Of a DNA stretch of 64,000 bases, positions 16,137 through 23,830 are shown in pieces; the first letter of the stretch is position 1; each line of letters starts with the position of its first letter. Origin of the DNA: CALMEC01 sp031366605 (GTDB taxonomy: Bacteria > Actinomycetota > Thermoleophilia > Miltoncostaeales > Miltoncostaeaceae); assembly GCA_031366605.1 (NCBI GenBank), contig JANLOO010000037.1, positions 1 to 64,000 on the forward strand. The letters run 5' to 3'. The notes under the pieces were generated by a model, which was not told the DNA's origin, searched no databases, and saw nothing but the letters and a program-made list of their open reading frames with translations. A program made the translations under genes and the position numbers.

Positions 16137-16831
16137 TGATCTACGATGCCGGTGTGGCGTTTCTGCTCACGTCGGACCGGATCGCCTACCTCGCGGCGTG
16201 GAGGCATCAGCGCGCGATTGCGGCGCGGCGCGGTGCGGGGGAGATTCCAGACGTCGTCTGGCTCTTGGAGCACCCGCCGGTCTACACATTCGGCCGCCAC
16301 GGTCAGCGCGAGGATCTGTTCGTCGATGACGACACGCTCGCGAGGCTCGGGGCGACGTGCGTCCAGACGGACCGCGGTGGCCAGATGACCTGGCACGGCC
16401 CGGGGCAGACCACCGGATATGTCATCGCGGACGTCCGCGCCCACGGCGGCGTTCGGCGGTTCGTCCAAGCCCTCGTCGCCGCAATGGCCGACGCCAGCGG
16501 CGTCGCTGACGCTGCGCCCGGTCCGGACGCGATGGGTCTCTATGTTCACGGCCGCAAGCTGGGAAGCGTCGGCATCCGCGTCAACGGTGGCATCGCCACG
16601 CACGGGCTCGCGCTCAACCGCGATCCCGACCTGGCCTGGTTCGCGCGCATGTCCGCGTGCGGGGCCCCCGATGTCCCCGCGACCTCGATCGCCGCCGAGG
16701 GAGGCGATCCCGATCGCCGACGTGTCGAGGACGCCCTGGGTGTCGCGTTGGCGACGCATCTGGGTTTGGAGCAGCTGGCTCCCATGGATCTGGACCGGCT
16801 CGTCGAACCGGTCACCGCGTCACCCGAGTAG
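16136..16831 (+). CDS. lipB: Octanoyltransferase LipB
   Basis: A 231-residue protein of the LipB family, which moves octanoyl groups from octanoyl-ACP to the lipoyl lysine of E2 and GcvH. It has LLEHPPVYTFGRHG, the diagnostic DRGGQMTWHGPGQ, GRKLGSVGIRV, and the catalytic-cysteine segment SACGAPDVPATSI, where the Cys forms the acyl-enzyme. GTG 16136 shares a base with the upstream stop; a GTG a few codons downstream is an alternative. Its position two genes after E2 matches its role. No lipA is present. Confidence 0.92.
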   Translation: MIYDAGVAFLLTSDRIAYLAAWRHQRAIAARRGAGEIPDVVWLLEHPPVYTFGRHGQREDLFVDDDTLARLGATCVQTDRGGQMTWHGPGQTTGYVIADVRAHGGVRRFVQALVAAMADASGVADAAPGPDAMGLYVHGRKLGSVGIRVNGGIATHGLALNRDPDLAWFARMSACGAPDVPATSIAAEGGDPDRRRVEDALGVALATHLGLEQLAPMDLDRLVEPVTASPE

Positions 16832-16990
16832 TTGTTCCCACGCGACGAGCGCGGCCGCGACCAGCGCGTCGTTCTCTGGATCGATGCCCGCCTGCGAGAC
16901 CCATTCGGCCAGCGTCGGCCAGTCGACCTCGAACGGCTCGACGTCCGGGTGGGCGTGCCGAAGCACCGTGGCCGCACGCTCGGCGATCAC
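16820..16990 (-). CDS. Small acidic protein, weakly IscX-like
   Basis: A 56-residue ORF with GTG overlapping the stop of the membrane protein upstream (GTGA), which supports it as a real gene. The sequence contains LRHAHPDVEPFEVDWPTL, AEWV and LVAAALVAWEQLL. The spacing of PD-x-x-P, a W after about 12 residues and a W in the last helix recalls IscX, the small acidic adaptor of Fe-S assembly. The N-terminal IscX residues and the acidic DDD loop are missing. The resemblance is only by eye. The 3' end overlaps lipB by 12 nt. Confidence 0.45.
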   Translation of the reverse strand: MIAERAATVLRHAHPDVEPFEVDWPTLAEWVSQAGIDPENDALVAAALVAWEQLLG

Positions 16991-17196
16991 CACAGGTTGA
17001 CCGCCGCAGCCGCCGCCAGGACCATCACCAAGGCACCGTATCCGTAGTAGTCGAGCAACAACAGCAGGACGGCAAGCGCCAGAAGCAGGACGGCCAGACC
17101 ACCCCACACGGCCCGTGAGAGCCCTCCCGCACCGAGCGCCCATCCGCGTTCGGGCGGCGCACCTCGACGGCGGGGGCGTTCTTGCTCGACAGTCAT
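16987..17196 (-). CDS. Small two-segment membrane protein
   Basis: A 69-residue protein with a basic N-terminus (about 25 residues, RPRRRGAPPERG) and two hydrophobic segments (about 30-48 and 50-67). TACCCT (17204-17209, minus strand) lies 7 nt before ATG 17196 with no Shine-Dalgarno, so the gene is likely leaderless. A TTG two codons earlier is possible. It is coupled to the small IscX-like ORF. Function unknown. Confidence 0.55.
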   Translation of the reverse strand: MTVEQERPRRRGAPPERGWALGAGGLSRAVWGGLAVLLLALAVLLLLLDYYGYGALVMVLAAAAAVNLW

Positions 17197-17203
17197 GGTC
17201 AAG

Positions 17204-17209
17204 AGGGTA
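17204..17209 (-). promoter_or_regulatory. -10-like element (leaderless) of the small membrane protein gene
   Basis: TACCCT on the minus strand ends 7 nt before ATG 17196. A plus-strand TACCCT at 17237-17242 serves the divergent peroxiredoxin gene, which instead has a leader with GGAGG. Confidence 0.45.
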
Positions 17210-17269
17210 GCGACGGCTCACGACAGCGCTATGTACTACCCTGCGCGACACGATTCCCGCGGAGGCGGC

Positions 17270-17737
17270 ATGCCTGTTCAGGTCGGACAAGAAGCACCGG
17301 ATTTCACGCTCAAGAACCAAGCCGGCGAGTACGTGACGCTGTCGAGTTTCCGCGGCGCACAAAACGTCGTGTTGATGTTCTACCCCTTGGCGTTCAGCGG
17401 GGTCTGCACCCGACAGTTCACCGACCTCAGCGCCCACGAGGGTCGGTACGCCGATGAGCAGGCCCAGGTGTTGGCGATCTCGGTCGACAGCTTCCACGGT
17501 CAGGCCGCATTCGCCAAGTCACTCGGATTGAATGCGACGACGATGCTCGCTGACTTCGAGCCCAAGGGGGCGGTCGCCCGGGACTACGGCGTCTACCTCG
17601 ACGAGCGTGGTCACTCCACGCGCGCGACGTTCGTGATCGACAAGCAGGGCATCGTCCAGCGCGCCGAGGTCGTGGCGACCCCCGATGTTCCCGATGAGGA
17701 CGCCGTCATGGCCGCCCTCACCACCTGCAACATCTGA
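17270..17737 (+). CDS. AhpE-like peroxiredoxin
   Basis: A 155-residue peroxiredoxin. It opens VGQEAPDFTLKNQAGE and has the active-site stretch FYPLAFSGVCT, with peroxidatic Cys46. The overall match is best to mycobacterial AhpE, which reduces peroxides and peroxynitrite. Unlike AhpE, there is a second cysteine three residues from the C-terminus (Cys153 in TTCNI) that might act in recycling. ATG 17270 has GGAGG 4 nt upstream. A metallothionein-like gene follows after 15 nt, pointing to an oxidant/metal stress operon. Confidence 0.88.
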   Translation: MPVQVGQEAPDFTLKNQAGEYVTLSSFRGAQNVVLMFYPLAFSGVCTRQFTDLSAHEGRYADEQAQVLAISVDSFHGQAAFAKSLGLNATTMLADFEPKGAVARDYGVYLDERGHSTRATFVIDKQGIVQRAEVVATPDVPDEDAVMAALTTCNI

Positions 17738-17752
17738 TTGAGGAGAACCAGC

Positions 17753-17893
17753 ATGGCTGTTTGCGCCCACACCGTGTGTACCTGCGAAGCCGCCGAAGGC
17801 AGCGAGTACTGCTCACCGTTCTGCGAGTCCAATACGGATGCTCCCGAATGCCACTGCCACCACGGAGCGTGCGCCGCGCCGCACCACCACTAG
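17753..17893 (+). CDS. Small metallothionein-like metal-binding protein
   Basis: A 46-residue protein with 8 cysteines (positions 4, 9, 11, 20, 24, 33, 35, 40) and 7 histidines, including an HHH tail. The motifs CHTVCTC-like (CAHTVCTC), YCSPFC and ECHCHHGAC resemble bacterial metallothioneins (BmtA/SmtA family), which bind Zn, Cd or Cu through Cys and His. GAGGAG stands a good distance before the ATG. It follows the peroxiredoxin by 15 nt on the same strand, so co-transcription is likely. It is short enough for automatic gene callers to miss. Confidence 0.8.
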   Translation: MAVCAHTVCTCEAAEGSEYCSPFCESNTDAPECHCHHGACAAPHHH

Positions 17894-17903
17894 CAGGAGG
17901 GGT

Positions 17904-18917
17904 CTAGGGCGAGTCGACCCCGCGGAGCGCAAGCTGGCCACACGCGGCGTCGATGTCGGCGCCGCGTGAGCGTCGCACCGACGGGGTGACGCCGGCGCGA
18001 TCGAGGGCCGCGATGAACGTCTCGCGCCGGGTCGATGAGCTGCCCCGGTACGGCCCTTCGGTCGGGTTGTACTCGATGATGTTGACGTGGAAGTTGCCGT
18101 CACGGACGAGCGACGCCAACCGCGCCGCATCCGAGACCGAATCGTTGACCTCGTGGAGCAGCAGGTACTCGATGAACACCCGGCGGCCGGTCGTGTCGCA
18201 GTAGCGCCGACACGCCGCCAGGAGGTTTGCGATCGGCCACCGATTGTTGATCGGCATCAACGCAGTGCGCGTCTCGTCGTTTGAGGCGTGCAACGAGATC
18301 GCGAGGCGCACGCTGAGCGGATGGCGCGAGAGTTCGTCGATCCCCGGCACCCAGCCTGCCGTCGAGATTGCGACCTTTCGGGTCGACAAGCCGAGGCCGG
18401 CCGGATCGCAAATCTGCTCACACGCCGAGAGCACCGACTGCAGGTTCTGCAGCGGCTCACCCATCCCCATGAACACCACGTTCGTCACGCGCGCGTCGTC
18501 ACGTTCAGCGGCACCGGCGGCGAACACGACCTGGTCGACGATCTCCTCGTCGGTCAGATTGCGTCCGGCGCCAAGGCGCGCGGTCGCGCAAAACCGGCAA
18601 CCCAGCGCACAGCCCACCTGGCTCGACACGCACACCGTTCGTCGGCCCTTCGCATGCGCGATCGACACGGTCTCGATGCGTGCCCCGTCACCGGCACGCA
18701 GCGCCCATTTGACGGTGTGATCCGTCGAGACCGCCGTCGCCTCGGGCGTCACCGACCAGAACGGCACGGATTCAGCGACGAGTTCACGGAGTGCCTTGGG
18801 CCAACTCGTGACCCCGTCCCACTCGAGGGCGCCACGACGCTTGGCCTCGGCAGCCTGGTGGGCCCGGTAGCCCGGCTCGCCCAGCTCGGCAAGAAATGTC
18901 TCGACGGCGTTGCTCAC
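17904..18917 (-). CDS. rlmN: Dual-specificity RNA methyltransferase RlmN
   Basis: A 337-residue radical-SAM enzyme that methylates C2 of A2503 in 23S rRNA and often A37 of tRNAs. The cluster motif CALGCRFCA gives Cys103, Cys107 and Cys110. NVVFMGMGEPLQN, RLAISLHASNDETR and the C-terminal DIDAACGQL, with the second catalytic Cys, are all RlmN features. GTG 18917 overlaps the stop of the GH-like gene. The ORF could extend upstream, but those residues do not match the family. It is the last gene of a five-gene coupled operon. Confidence 0.92.
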   Translation of the reverse strand: MSNAVETFLAELGEPGYRAHQAAEAKRRGALEWDGVTSWPKALRELVAESVPFWSVTPEATAVSTDHTVKWALRAGDGARIETVSIAHAKGRRTVCVSSQVGCALGCRFCATARLGAGRNLTDEEIVDQVVFAAGAAERDDARVTNVVFMGMGEPLQNLQSVLSACEQICDPAGLGLSTRKVAISTAGWVPGIDELSRHPLSVRLAISLHASNDETRTALMPINNRWPIANLLAACRRYCDTTGRRVFIEYLLLHEVNDSVSDAARLASLVRDGNFHVNIIEYNPTEGPYRGSSSTRRETFIAALDRAGVTPSVRRSRGADIDAACGQLALRGVDSP

Positions 18918-20047
18918 GGCGTCGCCGCCGACGGGAGCGCCTTGGGCCCGGTCGCGAACACCGACCACGCAGGTTTCTCGGCGCCGTCCTGGCGCAACAG
19001 CCCGAACTGGCGTTCCACGGTGTCCCGCACAGAGCCCCAGATGACCAACCGCACACGCGGCGCTGCCGCCAGCCGTTGCAGACCCTGTGTCACAAACGCC
19101 GCCTGATCGGCCTCGGTCAACCCACCGGCTGCGGTCCCGTAGCCGAACCGCGTGATCAGCACCGGCGCCCCGGGCGCGAGCTTGTCGAGCTCCTGCATCA
19201 GACGCGGCAACGTCGCAAAGGACGGGACCGCGTCAGACGGCGCACTCGGCGCAATCGAAGGCTCGATGTGCTGCGCAACGGCATCCATTCTGGGATGCAG
19301 CACCGTCAACGCCGCCGTCCAATCGAGCACGCTCACCCCACCGAGCGGGGGCGCACTCGTTTCGACATCGCCGGCGCTGCTGCCGACGATGATCGCGTCG
19401 GACGACACCGCCTTGATCTCGGTGAACGCCCGATTGAGCAGACCCGCATAGATGGCCGGCGACGCCGGCTTGGTCCCCGACGCATCCCATTGCGGCATCA
19501 GCTTGAGCGGGGTGTTGGGCTCATCCCACGGTTCGTAGAGACGCACCCGTGGACGGCCCTGCCCGCGGTACCGGGTTGCGAAAGCATGCACGAAGGCACC
19601 ATACGCCTCGACATCCGGGGCCACCTCCGGCCCCTTGCCGCCGTTCGCCCAGCCCGGTGATCCCGAGAAGTCGACAAGCGGCTCGATGCGGCGCGCGGCG
19701 AGTCCATCCAACACCTCGTCGTACCGCGTCCATTGGTAGGCGGGGTCATTGGGGTCGGTTGGCGCCGCCGGACGCGTCGGAGCGACCGCTGACCATGAGA
19801 CGTCGACCCGCGTGAACGCCACGCCGCTCGACACGAGCCGTTCGATTCGAGTCGCGACAGAATCGTCGATCACTCCCGTGATCTGATCGTCCTGCAGCCC
19901 CACCGTCAGGGCGCCCGCTCGGAACGGGCTCTCGGCCTTCGAACTCCCCTGCGTGTCGCCGGAGTTGACGACGACCAACGCCAGCATCGTGATGAGGGCG
20001 GCGAGGGCTCCCAGGCCGGTCGCAACCGAGATGAGGCGGCGGCTCAT
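18914..20047 (-). CDS. Secreted glycoside-hydrolase-like TIM-barrel protein, probably inactive
   Basis: A 377-residue protein with an N-terminal membrane/signal segment (8-28) and a clan GH-A-like barrel (GH39/GH5-like). The acid/base motif reads WDEPN (Glu176, with Asp where Asn is usual). The strand that normally carries the nucleophile reads VLITRFGYGT, with Arg300 in place of Glu. The paralogue at 58251 has NEP and SETGY at the same sites. It is therefore probably a carbohydrate-binding pseudoenzyme. It overlaps both neighbours by 4 nt. Confidence 0.7.
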   Translation of the reverse strand: MSRRLISVATGLGALAALITMLALVVVNSGDTQGSSKAESPFRAGALTVGLQDDQITGVIDDSVATRIERLVSSGVAFTRVDVSWSAVAPTRPAAPTDPNDPAYQWTRYDEVLDGLAARRIEPLVDFSGSPGWANGGKGPEVAPDVEAYGAFVHAFATRYRGQGRPRVRLYEPWDEPNTPLKLMPQWDASGTKPASPAIYAGLLNRAFTEIKAVSSDAIIVGSSAGDVETSAPPLGGVSVLDWTAALTVLHPRMDAVAQHIEPSIAPSAPSDAVPSFATLPRLMQELDKLAPGAPVLITRFGYGTAAGGLTEADQAAFVTQGLQRLAAAPRVRLVIWGSVRDTVERQFGLLRQDGAEKPAWSVFATGPKALPSAATP

Positions 20048-21054
20048 CGCAGGGCCTCGGCGATCCGTCGCAGCTCCGCCGGGATGTCGCCACCCGGTTG
20101 AATCGCGAGTTCCGTGACGCCGTCACGTTCCATTCGATCCATGCGCACGCGCAGCTCGGCGGCTGTGCCGCAGAAGCCGAACCGGGCGATGTTGTCTGCG
20201 GTCACGATGGCGGAATCCTGTGGAAGCACGATCTCGGTCAGGTGGCCGCGGTGGAGCTCCTGATGGCGCCGATCGGCCGGGAGCGCGGCGGTCACATCCC
20301 GAATGTACGCCTCCGCCTGGCCGCGAAGCCCTGCGTCGAGCCCGTCGAGTCGCCAGGGCTGCTCGCAGAAGGCGTGAAACGCGACTGCCACCACCGGCCC
20401 GACGGCTGCCGCCAAGCGTGGACTGTCGAGCGACTCACCCGTGTCCGCCACGGCCCCGACCGCGTGCACCACCAGCGGCAGGTCGGGCCCGACGCCGTCG
20501 CGAATGAGGCCCAGGCCCCCGGGATAGAAGACACCGGTCATGGCTCCGTCCGCGATGCGCCGCGTCAACGCCTGCGCCCGAACCCCACGACATGAGACGT
20601 AGATCGGCACCTCCCCCGAGCCTTCGGCGCCCCGCACCGGTATCGGGCGAATGGGACGACCACCTTCGACGTGGACGATCTCGTCCCCCGCGAGGAGTGC
20701 CCGTAGGTCCTGCACCTCGCGCTCGAGCGCGGCAAGCGACACGGGACCCAGACCGAGCGTGAAGCGCCCCGTGAATCCGGCGCCGACCGTGACGACCACA
20801 CGCCCGGGTGCGAGCGCCGACAGCGACCGCAGAGCGGCGGCCGTGGCCACCGGAGTGCGCAGACCGGGCACCACCACGCCGATGCCGAGTCCGATCCGCG
20901 ATGTGCGCTCCGCTGCGAGGGCGAGCGAGACGAACGGGTCGTGGTAGAGCAACGGTGAGTCGTAGCACCACGCGCGGTCGAAGCCGAGCTCCTCGGCCAG
21001 GGCGATGTGCCCGGGTGTGTCGCGCACCGGCGCGAAGAACGCCGACAACTTCAT
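20044..21054 (-). CDS. LLM-class (luciferase-like, probably F420-dependent) oxidoreductase
   Basis: A 336-residue luciferase-like monooxygenase-family protein. It has LAEELGFDRAWCYDSPLLYHDPF, ERTSRIGLGIGVVVPGLRTP, a GRVVVTVGAGFTGRF block, VPIYVSCRGVRAQAL and a C-terminal ARFGFCGTAAELRVR. This order fits the F420-dependent methylene-H4MPT-reductase-like/glucose-6-phosphate-dehydrogenase-like group rather than FMN-type luciferases, but the cofactor cannot be proved from sequence. ATG 21054 overlaps the MFS gene upstream. Substrate unknown. Confidence 0.8.
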   Translation of the reverse strand: MKLSAFFAPVRDTPGHIALAEELGFDRAWCYDSPLLYHDPFVSLALAAERTSRIGLGIGVVVPGLRTPVATAAALRSLSALAPGRVVVTVGAGFTGRFTLGLGPVSLAALEREVQDLRALLAGDEIVHVEGGRPIRPIPVRGAEGSGEVPIYVSCRGVRAQALTRRIADGAMTGVFYPGGLGLIRDGVGPDLPLVVHAVGAVADTGESLDSPRLAAAVGPVVAVAFHAFCEQPWRLDGLDAGLRGQAEAYIRDVTAALPADRRHQELHRGHLTEIVLPQDSAIVTADNIARFGFCGTAAELRVRMDRMERDGVTELAIQPGGDIPAELRRIAEALR

Positions 21055-22256
21055 ACCGCCACCGGGTCGACGTCCGGCGTCGGCTCGTGGTAGACGACGA
21101 CCTCGCGGAAGTTGCCCCGCCCGACGGTGAGGACGAACGTCGCGATGACGGCGGCGACGCCCGAGAACACGGCCATGGTCGCGGTCAACCCGATCGCGCG
21201 CGAGAGGTATCCGAGGCCCACACTCGGCACGGTACCCGCGTAGCAACACATGTAGAGCGCAGAGACGAGCTTGCCGCGCTCGTGCATCGGCACGACGCAG
21301 CTGCAGATCGTGGTGCCGCCCTGCAGGATCAAGCCGTTGGTGAATCCCACGACGGCCGCGGCGACGATGACCAACACGACGGTTCCCACCCACGCCGCCC
21401 CCACCACGAGCAGCGACGCGATCGTGGACGCCACGATGCCGGTCATGACCGCCCGTCGTGGCTCCATCCGGCGGAAGATGAGCGGTGTGAACGCACCGGC
21501 CCCCAGGATCAGAAAGCCCACCAGCCCGACGAGCGCGAGGTTGCGCTCACCGAGGGTCGTGACCATGTAGAGCGGCGCGAGCGACAGGAACGTCGCGTCC
21601 AGGAAGCTCATCAGAAACCCTGCGGGCGCGACAAACGTGGCAAAACCACGGAACTGCCCTTTGGGCACGCCGACACGCACCGAGAAGCGCCCGTCGCGAC
21701 GGCGGGTCAGGGTCTCAGGCGCCAACATGATCGCCCCGATCCCGACGATCATCAGGAGCGCGTGCGCTTTGAACGGTCGGTGGATCGGGTCGGACGCATA
21801 CTGCGCCAAGAGGCCCGCCAGCCCCGGGCCCAGACCGAACCCCAGGCGGAAGCCGACACCTGCGAGCTGTGCGGCGAGTTCGCGTCGCTCGGGTTTGGCG
21901 TGATCGACGACGAACGCCGCGCCGACCCCCAGGAACATCCCGATCGCGAGGCCCTGCAGGACGCGGCCGGTGAACAACATCGGCACCGAGGTCGTGAAGC
22001 CGAACAACAACGACGCCCCGCTGATCGTGGCCATGGCGGGCAGGATCAGGCGCTTGCGACCGAATCGGTCGCTCAAGTTGCCGGCGACGAGCATCGTCGG
22101 AACGACCGTGGCGGTGTACGTCGCAAACAGCAGCGCGATCGTCCCGGCCGACAGACCGAACTGCTCCGCATACAGGGGGAACAACGGGGTCACGATGCTC
22201 GTGCCCATCGTGAACACGACCATCCCGACGAATGCCAACCACGAGCCGCGGGTCAT
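21051..22256 (-). CDS. Major facilitator superfamily transporter (12 TM)
   Basis: A 401-residue MFS protein with about 12 membrane segments. The cytoplasmic loop-2 motif NLSDRFGRKRL (near residue 60) and a GRVLQGLAIG stretch on TM4 mark a drug/metabolite exporter-like member. It is coupled by 4-nt overlaps to a second MFS gene upstream and to the LLM oxidoreductase downstream, so it may export or import the substrate or product of that enzyme. Specificity unknown. Confidence 0.88.
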   Translation of the reverse strand: MTRGSWLAFVGMVVFTMGTSIVTPLFPLYAEQFGLSAGTIALLFATYTATVVPTMLVAGNLSDRFGRKRLILPAMATISGASLLFGFTTSVPMLFTGRVLQGLAIGMFLGVGAAFVVDHAKPERRELAAQLAGVGFRLGFGLGPGLAGLLAQYASDPIHRPFKAHALLMIVGIGAIMLAPETLTRRRDGRFSVRVGVPKGQFRGFATFVAPAGFLMSFLDATFLSLAPLYMVTTLGERNLALVGLVGFLILGAGAFTPLIFRRMEPRRAVMTGIVASTIASLLVVGAAWVGTVVLVIVAAAVVGFTNGLILQGGTTICSCVVPMHERGKLVSALYMCCYAGTVPSVGLGYLSRAIGLTATMAVFSGVAAVIATFVLTVGRGNFREVVVYHEPTPDVDPVAV

Positions 22257-23725
22257 AGCAACGGCTTTCGGTCGACGCCTGCGAGCTGGGGAACGCGCAT
22301 CGCGCTGGCCGCCGCGACGAGCAGAAACCCAACCGCGGCGAACAGGGCGTTGCGAAAACCGGTGGCGATCAGCTCACGAACGGCGGAGATCGCCCGAACG
22401 GTCGCGCGTTCGGCACCCGCCGGGATCGCCGCGTGCATGATCACTCCAAGGGCTGCCGTTCCAAGGGCTCCACCCGTGTAGCGGCTGATGTTGGGCAGCG
22501 CGGAGGCCACGCCGAGCTGGTCTGCGGGCACATCGCTGATGGCGCTGGTGGTGATGGGCGACGACGCCATCGCCAGGCCCACGCCGAACATGACGATCCC
22601 GGGCAACACCGCGGCATATGACTGCGTCTGTGCGGCGAACGCCGCCTCGAGCGCCCCAGCGGCGGACAGCAGGTAGCCGGCAGTCGCCATCCGCGCGGGG
22701 CCGGTCCGAGCGAAGGCCCGACCGGCGATCGGCGAGACGACCACGAACGAGAGGGCAATCGGGCTGATCGCCAGGCCGAGTTGTATCGGACCGAATCCCA
22801 AGACGCGACTGAGGTAGAACGGCAGCAGGATCAGCACACCGAAGAGCGCTGCCGACGACGCCCACGACGCGACGTTGCTCGTGCGGACCGACCGCAGACG
22901 CAGTAGGCGCAGGTCGAGCAGTGGGTCGGGGATGCTGCGCTCGCGCAGGACGAAGAGCACGATCGCGATGACCCCGACGGCCAGCGCCAGCAGCGTGCGG
23001 GCCGATACGAACCCCCAGGCCTCACCCCGCGAGAGACCGAGCAGGACGCCCAGAAGCCCGACCCCGCCGAGCGCCGCTCCCGGCAGATCGAACGAGCGCC
23101 GTGCACCGGTTGCCCGGGCGTCGGGCAGCACCAGCACGGCGCCGACGAGCACGAACGCGCCGACGATCGGCGTGAACCAAAAGACGCTGCGCCAACCGAA
23201 CACGGCAAGCAGCGCCCCAGCGACGTTGAGGGCGACGATCGGCGCGATGCTGATCACCGCCGAGTAGATCCCGAGCGCCTGGCCCCGCTCGCGATGGTTG
23301 AAGAGCTCCCCGATGTAGCTGACCGCGGTCGGCGCCATGGCGCACGCCCCGACGGCCTGCACGACCCGGAATGCGATCAGGGACCCGGCGTCCCACGCCG
23401 CACCACACAGGATCGATCCGATGATCAGGATGATCACACCGGTGATGAACACGCGGCGACGGCCGTACAGATCGCCGGCGCGGCCTGCGACCGGCAGCAA
23501 CGTCGCCTGCGTCACGAAGAACCCGGTGACGATCCATGCGATGGCGGTCAAGTCAACGCCGAAGTCGCGGGCCATCGACGGCATCGCGATGTTGACGATG
23601 CTGATGTTCATGACCGAGAGCCACATGCCGCTCGCGACGACGACCAGCGCGAACCAACGCTGGCGCGGATGCGCGGCGATGCGTGCCCGCGCGCCGAGGG
23701 CATTCGTGGCGAGCGGAGCCCTCAC
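22253..23725 (-). CDS. DHA2-family MFS drug-exporter-like transporter (about 14 TM)
   Basis: A 490-residue transporter of the EmrB/QacA type. TM1 carries VMNISIVNIAMPSMARDF, loop 2 has GRAGDLYGRRRVF, and TM4-5 have FRVVQAVGACAMAPTAVSYI, all typical of the 14-TM DHA2 group of proton antiporters for hydrophobic compounds. GTG 23725 has a GGGAGGG purine tract directly upstream. It is the first gene of a minus-strand run of five overlapping genes. Two adjacent MFS genes of different subfamilies are unusual. Confidence 0.88.
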   Translation of the reverse strand: MRAPLATNALGARARIAAHPRQRWFALVVVASGMWLSVMNISIVNIAMPSMARDFGVDLTAIAWIVTGFFVTQATLLPVAGRAGDLYGRRRVFITGVIILIIGSILCGAAWDAGSLIAFRVVQAVGACAMAPTAVSYIGELFNHRERGQALGIYSAVISIAPIVALNVAGALLAVFGWRSVFWFTPIVGAFVLVGAVLVLPDARATGARRSFDLPGAALGGVGLLGVLLGLSRGEAWGFVSARTLLALAVGVIAIVLFVLRERSIPDPLLDLRLLRLRSVRTSNVASWASSAALFGVLILLPFYLSRVLGFGPIQLGLAISPIALSFVVVSPIAGRAFARTGPARMATAGYLLSAAGALEAAFAAQTQSYAAVLPGIVMFGVGLAMASSPITTSAISDVPADQLGVASALPNISRYTGGALGTAALGVIMHAAIPAGAERATVRAISAVRELIATGFRNALFAAVGFLLVAAASAMRVPQLAGVDRKPLL

Positions 23726-23817
23726 CCCTCCCAGTGTAGGGACCCCTCGCGCCGATCCTCCCAACCCGGTCAGGGCAACCGGCCCACCGGGCGAGGCCGT
23801 GATCGGACCGGGGCGGG

Positions 23818-23823
23818 TACCCT
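23818..23823 (+). promoter_or_regulatory. -10-like element, probable leaderless promoter
   Basis: TACCCT ends 7 nt before ATG 23831 and no Shine-Dalgarno is visible. It is the plus-strand half of a divergent region with the DHA2 transporter. Confidence 0.45.
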
Positions 23824-23830
23824 CCCAGCG

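Noticed and set aside
20808..22481. A long plus-strand open frame (557 codons) opposite the MFS and LLM genes
   Set aside because: Its composition is Arg/His/Asp-rich without domains, and it lies antisense to clear MFS and LLM coding sequence. It is a high-GC shadow frame.
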